A model generated the notes under the pieces. It worked only from the letters and a program-made list of their open reading frames with translations. It was not told the origin of the DNA and did no database searches. DNA of 64,000 bases from positions 3,162,001 to 3,226,000 of the forward strand of contig NSGV01000001.1 of the NCBI GenBank assembly GCA_002300355.1. The letters are read 5' to 3'. Shown piece by piece: positions 9,106 through 17,888 of the stretch; position 1 is the stretch's first letter; each line of letters starts with the position of its first letter. The position numbers and the translations under genes are program-made. Source of the DNA: Streptomyces sp. TLI_235 (lineage in GTDB: Bacteria; Actinomycetota; Actinomycetes; Streptomycetales; Streptomycetaceae).

Positions 9106-9306
9106 TTCGGCCTTCTCGGGCGCGGACCCGGCGGCGCTACGGGAGCGATACGGGGGCGCTACGGCGGGGCGGCAGCATCGTCGGTGCGGGGCGAGGAGGA
9201 CGGACCGGCGGGACGCCGGCGAGGTCGAGCCGCACCGCTTGCCCGTACCGACCGACACCGGCCGACCCCGTCCTGGACGGGTGCGGCCATACGATTGGAG
9301 TGGAAC

Positions 9307-9714
9307 GTGCACCAGCGTCTCAAGCGGACCGCCACCCGGGCCGGCGTCATGGCCGCCGTCGCGGCGGCTGCCGTCACCGTCATGCCGACCGCCGCGCACG
9401 CTGCGTCCTACAACGGCGCCTGCGGCTCCGGCTACGGCGTCATCGACTCGGACTCCGTGTCCGGCGGCACCGTCTTCCTGACGTACAACAGCTCCACCGG
9501 CAAGAACTGCGTGGTGACCGTCCGCAACAGCCCCGGCTCCGCGCAGCACATGGCGGCGCGGGTCTCCAAGGCCGGCGCGCCGTGGATCTCGGACGAGGGC
9601 AACTTCACCACGTACGCGGGCCCGGTCTACGTCTACGCCAAGGGGTCCTGTGTGGACTGGGGCGGCGAGATCCTCAACTCGTACGCCTACCACTACAGCG
9701 AGCACTGCGACTGA
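9307..9714 (+). CDS. secreted spore-associated-type protein (SapA-like)
   Basis: 135 aa precursor. The signal peptide has a basic start (MHQRLKRTATR), a hydrophobic core and an AHA cleavage site after residue 32, giving a mature protein of about 103 aa starting ASYNGACGSGY. The mature part has four cysteines (probably two disulfides) and the family pattern YNGACGSGY, VFLTYNSSTGKNCVVTVR and YAGPVYVYAKGSCVDWGG. It resembles Streptomyces spore-associated proteins of the cell surface; the biochemical role is unknown. GTG 9307 has GGAG at 9297-9300, 6 nt upstream. It is monocistronic, with a strong terminator. Confidence 0.85.
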   Translation: MHQRLKRTATRAGVMAAVAAAAVTVMPTAAHAASYNGACGSGYGVIDSDSVSGGTVFLTYNSSTGKNCVVTVRNSPGSAQHMAARVSKAGAPWISDEGNFTTYAGPVYVYAKGSCVDWGGEILNSYAYHYSEHCD

Positions 9715-9731
9715 GTCGCCCCCTGAACGCG

Positions 9732-9763
9732 TGTGCCGGCGGGAGCTGCCTCCCGCCGGCACA
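9732..9763 (+). terminator. 14-bp stem terminator after the SapA-like gene
   Basis: A perfect 14-bp inverted repeat (9732-9745 with 9750-9763) with loop CTGC begins 17 nt past the stop. It lies between convergent genes and could also stop transcription from the L,D-transpeptidase gene. Confidence 0.75.
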
Positions 9764-9900
9764 TGCGGCTGTGCGGCCGCCCGGCGGCACGGCGCGGCGC
9801 GGTGTGCTGCTCCACCGCTCCCGGCCCACCGGCCCCACCCGGTGCGGCCGGCCGCCGTCCGCCCGGGCGGCCGCACGGCACCACCCGCGCGGACGCGGCG

Positions 9901-11163
9901 TCAGACCGCGCTGCCGGCCTTCCAGGTGGCCCAGTCCATGTTCCAGCCGTTGAGGCCGTTGGCGGGGTCGACCGACCGGTCGCCGGAGTTCACCACTTCG
10001 ACGACGTCGCCGACCAGGGAGTCCTTGAAGAACGTGGCGCCGTCGGTCTGCGGATCTCCGGCGCCCTTGACGTCCCGCAGGGCGATGCAGCCGTGGCTGA
10101 GGTTCTGCTCGCCGAAGGCGCTCTCCGGCGACCAGTAGTTGCCGTGGATGAAGGTGCCGGAGCTGGTGAGGCGCTGGGCGTGCGGAACGTCGGGGATGTT
10201 GTACTCGTCGCCGAGGCCGACGGTCTGGGAGTCCATCTTGGTCTGCAGGTACTGCTCGGAGATGACGAGCCTGCCGCCCCAGGTCCGGGTGGCGGGGGCG
10301 CCGCCGATGATCGGGTAGGTGCCGGTGACCACGCCGTCGGTGGTGACGGTGAGGGTGTCGGCGGAGAGGTCGGCGACGCTGGTGCGGCTGCGGCCGACGG
10401 CGAAGGCGACGTCCTTGGACTGGGTGCCGTAGACGCCCTTGGCGCCCTCGACGTCCTTGAGCCGCAGGCTGAGGGTGACGACGGTGCCCTTGGCCCAGTA
10501 CTCCTGCGGCCGGAAGTCGAGCCGGGTGCTGGAGAACCAGTGGCCGACGATCTCGACCCCGGGCCGGGCGGTGACGGTGATCGCCTCCTGGACGGCCCTG
10601 CGGTCGGTGATCGGCCGGCTGAAGTTGATCGAGACGGGCATGCCGACGCCGACGGTGGCGCCGTTCTCCGGGGTGAAGTGGCCGACGAAGGTGCTGGCGG
10701 GGGCGGCGGTGGCGAACGCCGCGTGCACGTCGGTCTCCAGGGCGTCCTGGTCGGTGGCGACGGCGGCGACGGTGTAGCGGGTGCCGCTGCTGAGCGGGGT
10801 GGTGGAGGCCCAGCCGAGCCCGTCGGCGGTGAGGGTGCCGGCGACCGCCCGGCCCCTGTCGTCGGTGGCGGTGACGGAGGTGAGGGTGCCCCCGGTGACG
10901 GCGACCTTGATCGGCCGGGTGAAGGGGGCCGCGGTGGCGCCGTTGGCGGGGGTCACGGTTATTCGTGCGGCCGAGGTCTTCGGGGTGTCGGCGCCCTTGG
11001 TGGTGGGCCCGCCGGAGGCGTTCCCGGCCGCGCCGCCGCTGCTGCCGCCGGTGTCGCCGTTGCAGGCCGCGACGAGCAGGGCGGGTGCGGCGAGCAGGCC
11101 GCCCAGGACGCCGCGCCGGGTCCAGTTGCTGCTCCCCGGCTGCTGGCTCTCGGGTGCCGTCAC
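9901..11163 (-). CDS. L,D-transpeptidase lipoprotein (YkuD domain)
   Basis: 420 aa. It makes 3-3 peptidoglycan cross-links outside the membrane. The N-terminus has a twin arginine (R16 R17), a hydrophobic stretch and a lipobox LLVAAC with C34, so it is a Tat- or Sec-exported lipoprotein. A Gly/Ser linker precedes two Ig-like domains (about 70-165 and 170-270). The YkuD domain carries HGNYW and SHGCIALRD with catalytic C359. This is the class common in actinobacteria. GTG 11163 is supported by AGGGAGAA just upstream; an ATG at 11286 directly abuts GGAGGT but would add 41 residues before the export signal. Confidence 0.92.
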   Translation of the reverse strand: MTAPESQQPGSSNWTRRGVLGGLLAAPALLVAACNGDTGGSSGGAAGNASGGPTTKGADTPKTSAARITVTPANGATAAPFTRPIKVAVTGGTLTSVTATDDRGRAVAGTLTADGLGWASTTPLSSGTRYTVAAVATDQDALETDVHAAFATAAPASTFVGHFTPENGATVGVGMPVSINFSRPITDRRAVQEAITVTARPGVEIVGHWFSSTRLDFRPQEYWAKGTVVTLSLRLKDVEGAKGVYGTQSKDVAFAVGRSRTSVADLSADTLTVTTDGVVTGTYPIIGGAPATRTWGGRLVISEQYLQTKMDSQTVGLGDEYNIPDVPHAQRLTSSGTFIHGNYWSPESAFGEQNLSHGCIALRDVKGAGDPQTDGATFFKDSLVGDVVEVVNSGDRSVDPANGLNGWNMDWATWKAGSAV

Positions 11164-11301
11164 GTGGTTCTCCCTGCTTCTCGGCCGGCGCGGTCGGGCG
11201 CCCGGTACGGATCGTGAGCACGGCACAACGGGGCGAATACACCCGTTCGGCGCACATGCTTCAGACCGTACGAGAGTACTTGTCATACCTCCATATCGGA
11301 C

Positions 11302-11336
11302 AAAAGGCCCGGTCCGGAAGGGTCCGGACCGGGCCT
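11302..11336 (-). terminator. intrinsic terminator of the small acidic protein gene
   Basis: A 13-bp perfect stem (11305-11317 with 11324-11336, loop 6 nt), read on the minus strand, is followed by a TTTT run (11302-11305). It lies 49 nt after the stop of the 108-aa gene. A T-run is rare in this genome, so this is a confident call. Confidence 0.85.
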
Positions 11337-11385
11337 TGCCGCCGCGCGACGGTGCCGCGCGGGCGTGGCGAGGGCGCGACGAGGG

Positions 11386-11712
11386 CTACTCGACGCTGTA
11401 CTCGTCCCAGCTCTCCTCGTCCGGGTCGAAGTCGGTGTGCGCCGACTCCCAGGTGGCCGAGGTCAGCTCGATGCCGGGGACATCGCCGAGCAGCGCGACC
11501 GGGTCGATGAAGTGGGCGAGCGAGCCGGACGGGTCCACCTCGATGGCCTCGACGGACTGGGCGCGCTCCTCGTCGTCGAGGTACTCGTCGTTCTCGACCT
11601 GGGCGAGGGCGGCGGCCTTGAGGGCCTGCTCGTCGGTGATCTCGGCGATGAGTTCGATCTTGAGCCGTACGTAACGCGGTTCGTCCTGCGCGGGCAGGTC
11701 AGTGCTGGTCAT
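11386..11712 (-). CDS. small acidic conserved-type protein, function unknown
   Basis: 108 aa, strongly acidic, with no signal peptide or membrane segment. It starts MTSTDLPAQDEPRYVRLKIE, has a helical middle (DEQALKAAALAQVENDEYLD) and an Asp/Glu-rich C-terminus (DFDPDEESWDEYSVE). I do not recognise a family. Support for coding comes from a sensible start at ATG 11712, balanced composition and a dedicated T-run terminator. It is transcribed in the same direction as the L,D-transpeptidase gene but separated from it by that terminator. Confidence 0.75.
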   Translation of the reverse strand: MTSTDLPAQDEPRYVRLKIELIAEITDEQALKAAALAQVENDEYLDDEERAQSVEAIEVDPSGSLAHFIDPVALLGDVPGIELTSATWESAHTDFDPDEESWDEYSVE

Positions 11713-12245
11713 GGCGGCGAGCCTAGGTCAGCCGACGGACGGACCCAAACCGTGCCGGGCCCGGCGGCGCGAGGAGGCGGGTGCGGGAACACGGAGAGGG
11801 CCGGCCCCCAGAGGCTGGGGACCGGCCCTCCCGTCTCCGCCGACGCTCCCCCACCCGGGAGCCGCGGAGACGCGCCTTTCGGCGCGATGGGTGCCGCGGG
11901 GGTCGCCGCACCCTGTGGATCGGTCGGAACCGAACAGGGGCGGGACGACGGCAACCCCCGCGGGCGGGACACGGAGGGCCGGGTCAGGGCCGACCGACGT
12001 GTCCGTGGTGACTGCGGGACCGGGGAGCCGCTCCCGACCTCCGCTGCCACCATGCTCGGCGTCTTGCCGTTGACCAATACGATGCACGACCGTTGTTAAC
12101 GGGCTGATGCGCCGAGGTGACGTCGGTGTACCAACAGGTGAGACGACGCCCTTTCACCCGATCGGCCCGCCGGGCCCGGTGACCGCGGATCAGCGGCCCG
12201 AGGCCGGTGGCCCGCCGCCCGCGGCCCGGGGTCGGCGGTCCTGGG
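11713..12245. other. 533-bp gene-free stretch between the acidic-protein gene and cystathionine beta-synthase
   Basis: I support no protein gene here. It holds a strong hairpin at 11796-11830 and, at 12090-12102, a small palindrome with arms CCGTT and AACGG around GTT in a locally AT-richer patch. A minus-strand frame at 11709-12077 is open but has the low-complexity Pro/Ser/Arg content of a chance frame. Confidence 0.5.
11796..11830. terminator. long imperfect hairpin far downstream of cystathionine beta-synthase
   Basis: The outer 9 bp (11796-11804 with 11822-11830) and inner 6 bp are separated by one mismatch, with a 3-nt loop. It is about 415 nt past the cystathionine beta-synthase stop on the minus strand, so it either ends a long 3' untranslated region or belongs to an uncalled transcript. 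Confidence 0.5.
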
Positions 12246-13646
12246 TCAGTGGCCGGCCCGGCTGGTGAGGAAGGCCAGCAGGTCCTGGCGGGTGACGATG
12301 CCCTGCGGCTTGCCCTCGACGAGCACGACCACGGCGTCGGCCTTCTCCAGCACCGTCATCAGGTTGGTCACCGACTCGCCGGAGCCGACCACCGGCAGCG
12401 GCTTGGACATCACCTTGTCCAGGGTGTCGGTCAGCGTGATCTTCTGCGCGAAGAGGCCCTCCAGCAGCTCCCGCTCGACGATCGAGCCGATCACCTCGCC
12501 GGCCATGACGTCCGGGTGGCCGGCGCCGGGCGACACGATCGGCATCTGGGAGACGCCGAAGTCCCGCAGCACCTGGACGGCCTCGGCGACGGTCTCGTTG
12601 GGGTGCATGTGGACGAACTGCGGGATGCCCTCGTGCTCGAGGGCGTCCTTGCGGGCCAGCACCTCGCCGATGTGCGCCTCGTCGGTCGCGGTGGGCAGGA
12701 AGCCGTAGTCGGCCATCCAGTCGTCGTTGAAGATCTTGGAGAGGTAGCCGCGGCCGCCGTCCGGCAGCAGCACGACGACCACGTCGTCCGGGCCGAGCCG
12801 CTTGGCGACCTCCAGAGCGGCGACCACGGCCATGCCGCAGGAGCCGCCGACCAGCAGGCCCTCCTCCTTGGCGAGGCGACGGGTCATCTGGAAGGAGTCC
12901 TTGTCGGACACGGCCACGATCTCGTCCGCGACGGTGCGGTCGTAGGCGGTGGGCCAGAAGTCCTCGCCGACGCCCTCGACCAGGTACGGGCGGCCGGTGC
13001 CGCCGGAGTACACCGAGCCCTCCGGGTCGGCGCCGACCACCTGGACCTTGCCGCCGGAGACGTCCTTCAGGTAGCGGCCGGTGCCGGAGATGGTGCCGCC
13101 GGTGCCGACGCCCGCGACGAAGTGGGTGATCCTGCCGTCGGTCTGCTCCCACAGCTCCGGGCCGGTGGAGTGGTAGTGCGAGGCCGGGTTGTCCGGGTTG
13201 GAGTACTGGTCCGGCTTCCAGGCGTTCGGGGTCTCGCGGACCAGCCGGTCGGAGACGTTGTAGTAGGAGTCCGGGTGCTCGGGGGCGACGGCGGTCGGGC
13301 AGACCACGACCTCGGCGCCGTAGGCGCGCAGCGTGTTGATCTTGTCAGTGGACACCTTGTCCGGGCAGACGAAGATGCACTTGTAGCCCTTCTGCTGGGC
13401 CACGATCGCCAGGCCGACGCCGGTGTTGCCGGAGGTGGGCTCGACGATGGTGCCGCCGGGCTTGAGCGCGCCCGAGGCCTCCGCGGCCTCGACCATGCGC
13501 AGCGCGATCCGGTCCTTCACGCTGCCGCCCGGGTTGAAGTACTCGACCTTGGCCAGCACGGTGGCGGTGATCCCCTCGGTGACCTGGTTGAGCTTCACCA
13601 GGGGCGTGTTGCCGACCAGCTCGATGATCGAATTGCTGTACCGCAC
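12246..13646 (-). CDS. cbs: cystathionine beta-synthase
   Basis: 466 aa. Condenses serine (or an activated serine) with homocysteine to cystathionine. The fold-type II PLP domain carries K44 in FNPGGSVKDR and PTSGNTGVGLA near residue 69; the phosphate loop is GVGTGGTISG. Two CBS domains follow from about residue 335 (GIPQFVHMHPNETVAEAVQVL and ITLTDTLDKVMSK), as in actinobacterial CBS and absent from plain cysteine synthases. GTG 13646 has GGGAGG 6 nt upstream. With metB at 1868-3022 it completes homocysteine-to-cysteine conversion. It is divergent from the SGNH hydrolase gene, 145 bp between starts. Confidence 0.94.
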   Translation of the reverse strand: MRYSNSIIELVGNTPLVKLNQVTEGITATVLAKVEYFNPGGSVKDRIALRMVEAAEASGALKPGGTIVEPTSGNTGVGLAIVAQQKGYKCIFVCPDKVSTDKINTLRAYGAEVVVCPTAVAPEHPDSYYNVSDRLVRETPNAWKPDQYSNPDNPASHYHSTGPELWEQTDGRITHFVAGVGTGGTISGTGRYLKDVSGGKVQVVGADPEGSVYSGGTGRPYLVEGVGEDFWPTAYDRTVADEIVAVSDKDSFQMTRRLAKEEGLLVGGSCGMAVVAALEVAKRLGPDDVVVVLLPDGGRGYLSKIFNDDWMADYGFLPTATDEAHIGEVLARKDALEHEGIPQFVHMHPNETVAEAVQVLRDFGVSQMPIVSPGAGHPDVMAGEVIGSIVERELLEGLFAQKITLTDTLDKVMSKPLPVVGSGESVTNLMTVLEKADAVVVLVEGKPQGIVTRQDLLAFLTSRAGH

Positions 13647-13791
13647 GGGGGTCCTCCCGATAGTGGCGCGTGTGACTGTGGGTGTCTAAAGGGTATGGCC
13701 ACGGATGGCCGACGGCCGCCGATAGCGGCGCTGTCCGGACGGGTACTACGGGGTTACGAGGACTCTGGAAGACCGCACAAGGGGGTGCAGG

Positions 13792-14871
13792 ATGCCAGGG
13801 GCACAGGCGTCGAGGGCAAGGGTGGCCCGCCGTATCGCGACGGCGGCCGCGTACGGCGGCGGCGGGATCGGACTGCTGGGTGTGGGGCTGGCCGGGTTGC
13901 TGCTGACCGAGAGCAGGCTGGCGGTCCGGGCGATCGGGCTGCTGGAGGGCGATCCGCCGCGTGCCGACGGCATCTACGGCGACGCGTTCACCGACTCCGG
14001 GGCGATCGCCCCGGCCTCGGACGAGCCGCCCCTGGTGCTGGCCTTCCTCGGCGACTCGACCGCGGCGGGGCTGGGCGTGAACCGCGGCCGGGAGACGCCG
14101 GGCGCGCTGCTGGCCTCGGGCCTGGCCTCGGTGGCCGAGCGGCGGGTGCGGCTGGTGAACGTGGCCAGGTCGGGGGCGCGCTCGGCGGACCTGGTCGACC
14201 AGGCGGCGCTGGCCGTGCCGCACCGTCCCGCGCTCGCGGTGATCATGATCGGCGCCAACGACGTGACCCGGCACAGCCCGGCGGCGCAGTGCGTGCGGCA
14301 TCTGGGCGACGCGGTGCGCATCCTGCGGTCGACCGGCTGCGAGGTGGTGGTCGGCACCTGCCCGGATCTGGGCACGATCAAGCCGGTGCGGCCGCCGCTG
14401 CGCTGGGTGGCCCGGCGGCTGAGCCGGCAGCTGGCCGCCGCGCAGACCATCGCGGTGGTCGAGGCGGGCGGGCGGACGGTGTCGCTGGGTTCGCTGCTGG
14501 GCCCGGAGTTCGCGACCCGGCCGGAGCTGTTCGCGGCCGACCGCTACCACCCGTCGGCGCAGGGCTACGCGACCGCGGCGATGGCGATGCTGCCCTCCCT
14601 GTGTGCGGCGGTGGACCTGTGGCCCGCGGAGGAGGACGCGGCGGTCGAGGCGCCGGCGGCGCAGGCGGTGCTGCCGGTCGAGGTGGCGGCGGCGGCCGCG
14701 GCGGGCCGCTCGGGCACCGAGGTCGCGGCGGCCGGCAGCGAGCCGGCGGCCCGGCGCTGGGCGCTGATGCGGCACCGGCTGCGGCTGGGTCTGCCGGGCA
14801 CGCCGGTGCCCGAGGCCGCGTCAGCCAGCTCACACCCGGGACCGGGTGACGCCGGGGCTACTAAGCGGTAA
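13792..14871 (+). CDS. SGNH/GDSL-family hydrolase (esterase type), membrane-associated
   Basis: 359 aa. After a basic start there is one hydrophobic segment (about residues 22-40), so it is anchored or exported. The SGNH blocks are LAFLGDST with nucleophile S89 (block I), NVARSGAR (block II), IGANDVTR (block III) and DRYHPSAQGY with the catalytic Asp and His (block V). The C-terminal ~70 residues are Ala-rich and low in complexity. ATG 13792 follows GGGGGTGCAGG. Substrate unknown; such proteins hydrolyse or transfer ester groups on lipids, polysaccharides or wall polymers. Confidence 0.88.
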   Translation: MPGAQASRARVARRIATAAAYGGGGIGLLGVGLAGLLLTESRLAVRAIGLLEGDPPRADGIYGDAFTDSGAIAPASDEPPLVLAFLGDSTAAGLGVNRGRETPGALLASGLASVAERRVRLVNVARSGARSADLVDQAALAVPHRPALAVIMIGANDVTRHSPAAQCVRHLGDAVRILRSTGCEVVVGTCPDLGTIKPVRPPLRWVARRLSRQLAAAQTIAVVEAGGRTVSLGSLLGPEFATRPELFAADRYHPSAQGYATAAMAMLPSLCAAVDLWPAEEDAAVEAPAAQAVLPVEVAAAAAAGRSGTEVAAAGSEPAARRWALMRHRLRLGLPGTPVPEAASASSHPGPGDAGATKR

Positions 14872-14953
14872 TTTTCCTCCCGAGTGTCATTGGAGGCAGA
14901 CTTGCGGCCTCAAGTGAATACTCGCTAGCCGGTCACTCAGCGAGGAGCCCACC

Positions 14954-16174
14954 ATGCCCGAAGCCGTCATCGTCAGCGCCGCCCGTTCGCCGATCGGCCG
15001 GGCCTTCAAGGGCTCGCTGAAGGACGTCCGGCCGGACGACCTCACCTCCCAGATCATCGGCGCCGCGCTCGCCAGGGTGCCGGAGCTCGACCCGCGGCAG
15101 ATCGACGACCTGATGCTCGGCTGCGGCCTGCCCGGCGGCGAGCAGGGCCACAACCTCGGCCGGATCGTCGCGGTGCAGATGGGCATGGACTACCTGCCCG
15201 GCACCACGATCACCCGCTACTGCGCCTCCTCGCTGCAGACCACCCGCATGGCACTGCACGCGATCAAGGCCGGCGAGGGCGACATCTTCATCTCGGCCGG
15301 CGTCGAGACCGTCTCCCGCAGCATCAACGGCACCTCCGACGGCATGCCGAACACCCCCAACCCGCTCTTCGACGAGGCACAGGCCCGCACCGCCAAGCGC
15401 GCCGCCGAGGGCGGCGGCGAGTGGCACGACCCGCGCGAGGACGGCCTGCTCCCCGACGCCTACGTCGCGATGGGCCAGACCGCGGAGAACCTGGCCGCGC
15501 TCAAGGGCATCACCCGCGCCGATCAGGACGAGTTCGGCGTCCGCTCCCAGAACCTCGCCGAGCAGGCCATCGCGGCCGGCTTCTGGCAGCGCGAGATCGT
15601 CCCGATCACCACCCCGGACGGCACCGTCGTCTCGCAGGACGACGGCCCGCGCGCCGGCGTCACCCTGGACGCCGTCTCCGGCCTCAAGCCGGTCTTCCGC
15701 CCCGACGGCACCGTGACCGCCGGCAACTGCTGCCCGCTGAACGACGGCGCCGCCGCCCTGGTGATCATGTCCGACACCAAGGCCCGCGAGCTCGGCATCA
15801 CCCCGCTCGCCCGGGTCGTCTCCACCGGCGTCAGCGGCCTCTCCCCCGAGATCATGGGCTACGGCCCGGTCGAGGCCACCAAGCAGGCCCTCGCCCGCGC
15901 CGGCATGTCGATCAACGACATCGACCTGGTCGAGATCAACGAGGCCTTCGCCGCCCAGGTGATCCCCTCCTACCGCGACCTCGGCATCGACATCGACCGC
16001 CTGAACGTCAACGGCGGCGCCATCGCCGTCGGCCACCCCTTCGGCATGACGGGCGCCCGCATCACCACCACCCTGATCAACTCCCTGCAGTGGCACGACA
16101 AGCAGTTCGGCCTGGAGACCATGTGCGTCGGCGGCGGCCAGGGCATGGCCATGGTCATCGAGCGGCTGAGCTGA
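14954..16174 (+). CDS. acetyl-CoA C-acetyltransferase (thiolase)
   Basis: 406 aa, normal thiolase length. The nucleophilic cysteine is C90 in [18 protein letters not shown], the histidine loop [10 protein letters not shown] and the second active cysteine in CVGGGQGMA are present. It condenses or cleaves acyl-CoA in the cytosol; condensation or degradation cannot be told apart by sequence. ATG 14954 has GAGGAG 5-7 nt upstream. It appears monocistronic, ended by a T-run terminator at 16242-16284. Confidence 0.93.
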   Translation: MPEAVIVSAARSPIGRAFKGSLKDVRPDDLTSQIIGAALARVPELDPRQIDDLMLGCGLPGGEQGHNLGRIVAVQMGMDYLPGTTITRYCASSLQTTRMALHAIKAGEGDIFISAGVETVSRSINGTSDGMPNTPNPLFDEAQARTAKRAAEGGGEWHDPREDGLLPDAYVAMGQTAENLAALKGITRADQDEFGVRSQNLAEQAIAAGFWQREIVPITTPDGTVVSQDDGPRAGVTLDAVSGLKPVFRPDGTVTAGNCCPLNDGAAALVIMSDTKARELGITPLARVVSTGVSGLSPEIMGYGPVEATKQALARAGMSINDIDLVEINEAFAAQVIPSYRDLGIDIDRLNVNGGAIAVGHPFGMTGARITTTLINSLQWHDKQFGLETMCVGGGQGMAMVIERLS

Positions 16175-16241
16175 GCTGAACACGAGCGACACGCCGTACG
16201 CGGCACAGGGAACCACCCGTTCGGAGTGACACTCCGTAATT

Positions 16242-16284
16242 GAGGGCCGGATCACACGCGAAACGTGGTCCGGCCCTCGATTTT
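16242..16284 (+). terminator. intrinsic terminator of the thiolase gene
   Basis: A 14-bp stem with one G-T pair (16242-16255 with 16265-16278), loop 9 nt, is followed by TTTTT at 16280-16284. This is the most classical terminator in the window. Confidence 0.92.
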
Positions 16285-16302
16285 TCATTTCCGGGCCGTT
16301 TC

Positions 16303-16340
16303 GTCGACGGAGCGGAATGGCTCGACTCCGCTCCGTCGAC
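16303..16340. repeat. 14-bp perfect inverted repeat upstream of a promoter
   Basis: Arms 16303-16316 and 16327-16340 are perfect complements of GTCGACGGAGCGGA type with a 10-nt loop. It lies 18 bp upstream of the -35 box at 16358, so it may be an operator; alternatively it is a second terminator behind the thiolase gene. Confidence 0.6.
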
Positions 16341-16357
16341 AGGTAGTACCTAACAAT

Positions 16358-16387
16358 TTGGGGACAAGGGCGGAAGTTCCCTATAAA
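16358..16387 (+). promoter_or_regulatory. likely promoter of the membrane-anchored protein gene
   Basis: A -35 TTGGGG (16358-16363) and a -10 TATAAA (16382-16387) are separated by 18 bp in a locally AT-rich stretch, about 85 bp before the start codon at 16474. The -10 is good and the -35 only fair. Confidence 0.6.
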
Positions 16388-16473
16388 TGGGACATCCACC
16401 ACTGCAGTAACGGCCTCGCATGCGGCAATGTGGACGTGCAACCCCGTTCCACTCCTCGCAAGGAGTACATTCC

Positions 16474-17388
16474 GTGAGCGTCGTCTACATCTCTCTGCTG
16501 CTGATCCTGATCGTCGTCGCCTCCGTCGTGCTGCTCCAGCTCCGGGCGCTCTCGCGCCGGTTGGAGGAGCAGCGGACCGCCTCCGCCGGAACCGCCCTCG
16601 ACGAGGCGGCGATACGCCGGGCGGTCACCGAGGCGCTCGCGGCGGACCGGGAGCGGGAGATCACCGAGGCCCGGGCCTTCTGGGCCGAGCAGGAGGCGCG
16701 CGCCGCGGAGGACGCCCCGATGTTCGAGGGTCCCTTCCTGAGTGTCGGGGAGGAATGGCCGCTGTTCTTCCCGCGGCCGACCGGCCCGGAGAGCGCCGCG
16801 GACAACGGCACGATGGACCCGGGATTCGGCGAGGCGCTGCGGAGCGCGCTGGAGGACATCATCAACGAGGGCGGCCCGGAGGGGGGCGTGCTCCCCGGCC
16901 ACCCGTCGCAGGGCGGCACCCCGGTGCCGGCCGAGGCCGGTTCCGACGTCCGCGCCCGCCGCGAGGCCGACCTGATCGCTACCGGCCTGGAGGCCGGCCT
17001 GCTGGACGCCGAGGTCGAGGCCGAGCCGGCCGTCGCCCCGGACCCGCGCCGTCACCCCTCGCACCCCGACTTCGTGCCGAGCCAGACCCCGTCCCGGGAG
17101 TGGACGGACACCCGGCTCGCCGCGCTGGCCGACGAGAAGATCGCCCTCACCGACGTCCGTCCCGGCCCGCTGGGCACCCTGGACGTGTACGCCTTCGCCG
17201 ACGGCACCACGCTGTGCGTGGCTCCCGGCGACCGCGAGGCGGCCTACCGCCTGGTCGACGCCGTCTCGGCCGGCGAGGACGTCCGGCTGCTCGGCGGGTC
17301 CCGGTTCTCCGGCTCCTACTCGCTGACCTTCTCCACCGACGACGACGCGGTGTACGTGCTGGCCGACCGGGTGGTCGCGAGCATCTGA
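16474..17388 (+). CDS. membrane-anchored protein of unknown function
   Basis: 304 aa. A single N-terminal membrane helix (about residues 2-24, VYISLLLILIVVASVVLLQL) is followed by a charged coiled-coil-like segment (LEEQRTASAG to about residue 80), an acidic linker, and a C-terminal alpha/beta region (LTDVRPGPLGTLDVYAFADG to LADRVVAS). I recognise no family. GTG 16474 has AAGGAG at 16460-16465, 8 nt upstream, which decides the start over an ATG at 16420. It has its own promoter and a 23-bp stem terminator. Confidence 0.82.
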   Translation: MSVVYISLLLILIVVASVVLLQLRALSRRLEEQRTASAGTALDEAAIRRAVTEALAADREREITEARAFWAEQEARAAEDAPMFEGPFLSVGEEWPLFFPRPTGPESAADNGTMDPGFGEALRSALEDIINEGGPEGGVLPGHPSQGGTPVPAEAGSDVRARREADLIATGLEAGLLDAEVEAEPAVAPDPRRHPSHPDFVPSQTPSREWTDTRLAALADEKIALTDVRPGPLGTLDVYAFADGTTLCVAPGDREAAYRLVDAVSAGEDVRLLGGSRFSGSYSLTFSTDDDAVYVLADRVVASI

Positions 17389-17406
17389 ACCGTCCGACGC
17401 GTCACC

Positions 17407-17458
17407 GGCCGAGGGCCGGTCGGGCAACCTCGTGGGGTTGCCCGACCGGCCCTCGGCC
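17407..17458. terminator. 23-bp perfect stem, bidirectional terminator
   Basis: A perfect inverted repeat (17407-17429 with 17436-17458, loop 6 nt) lies exactly between the convergent ends of the 304-aa and 112-aa genes. It is the longest perfect stem I found in the window. Confidence 0.85.
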
Positions 17459-17467
17459 GTTCGCGTC

Positions 17468-17806
17468 TCAGGCGGTGAGGCGCTCGGTCTCCCGGACGGC
17501 GGCCAGCGCGGCGGCGACGGCCTCCGGCCGGCCCTGTGCGGCGAGCACCAGGTCGTGTCCGGCCACGGAGAGCTGGTCGCCGACCGCGAACGGGCCGGCG
17601 TCCGGTACCTCGTGCGGCGGCTCGCCCTCCAGTTCCAGGGCGGCCGAGGCCAGGCTGCGGGCCAGCGCCAGCCCGGCCCTCGCCCGGGACGGGTGGCCGG
17701 GCACCGCGGCGAGCAGCCGGCTCTGCGGCATCGAACGGAACCGGTCCGCGAGGCGGTCGACGGCGTCGACCAGGTCGGCGGCGGACGGCAGGGGGGCTTC
17801 GGACAT
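17468..17806 (-). CDS. small unknown protein (112 aa)
   Basis: 112 aa, helical and Ala-rich, no signal peptide or membrane helix. It starts MSEAPLPSAADLVDAVDRLA and includes a strand-rich segment DAGPFAVGDQLSVAGHDLVLA. Not recognised. The ribosome site before ATG 17806 is weak, so the start is uncertain. The stop abuts the 23-bp terminator, supporting a real gene. Confidence 0.65.
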   Translation of the reverse strand: MSEAPLPSAADLVDAVDRLADRFRSMPQSRLLAAVPGHPSRARAGLALARSLASAALELEGEPPHEVPDAGPFAVGDQLSVAGHDLVLAAQGRPEAVAAALAAVRETERLTA

Positions 17807-17833
17807 GCAGCGAGGGTATCGGGCCCGGACAGG

Positions 17834-17870
17834 CCGAAGCCCCCGGGAGCGGGGCTCTCGGGGGCTTCGG
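17834..17870 (-). terminator. terminator after the Bax-inhibitor-1 gene
   Basis: A stem of 11 perfect pairs (17834-17844 with 17860-17870) extends by 5 inner pairs, loop 5 nt. It sits 18 nt past the stop of the minus-strand membrane protein gene. Confidence 0.7.
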
Positions 17871-17888
17871 TGCGGGTCCGGGACGAGG

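Noticed and set aside
11164..11286. Longer L,D-transpeptidase start at ATG 11286 next to GGAGGT
   Set aside because: The ribosome site directly abuts the start and the extra 41 residues would precede the Tat/lipobox signal, preventing normal export.
11709..12077. Minus-strand open frame starting at a TTG, beginning VNGKTPSMVAAEV
   Set aside because: Composition after residue 15 is Pro/Ser/Arg/Gly low complexity typical of chance frames in high-GC DNA, and it runs through a terminator hairpin.
12070..12102. TTGACC with a TACGAT and the CCGTT/AACGG palindrome
   Set aside because: The -35 and -10 like hexamers are 2 bp apart and no plus-strand gene follows, so a promoter is not supported.
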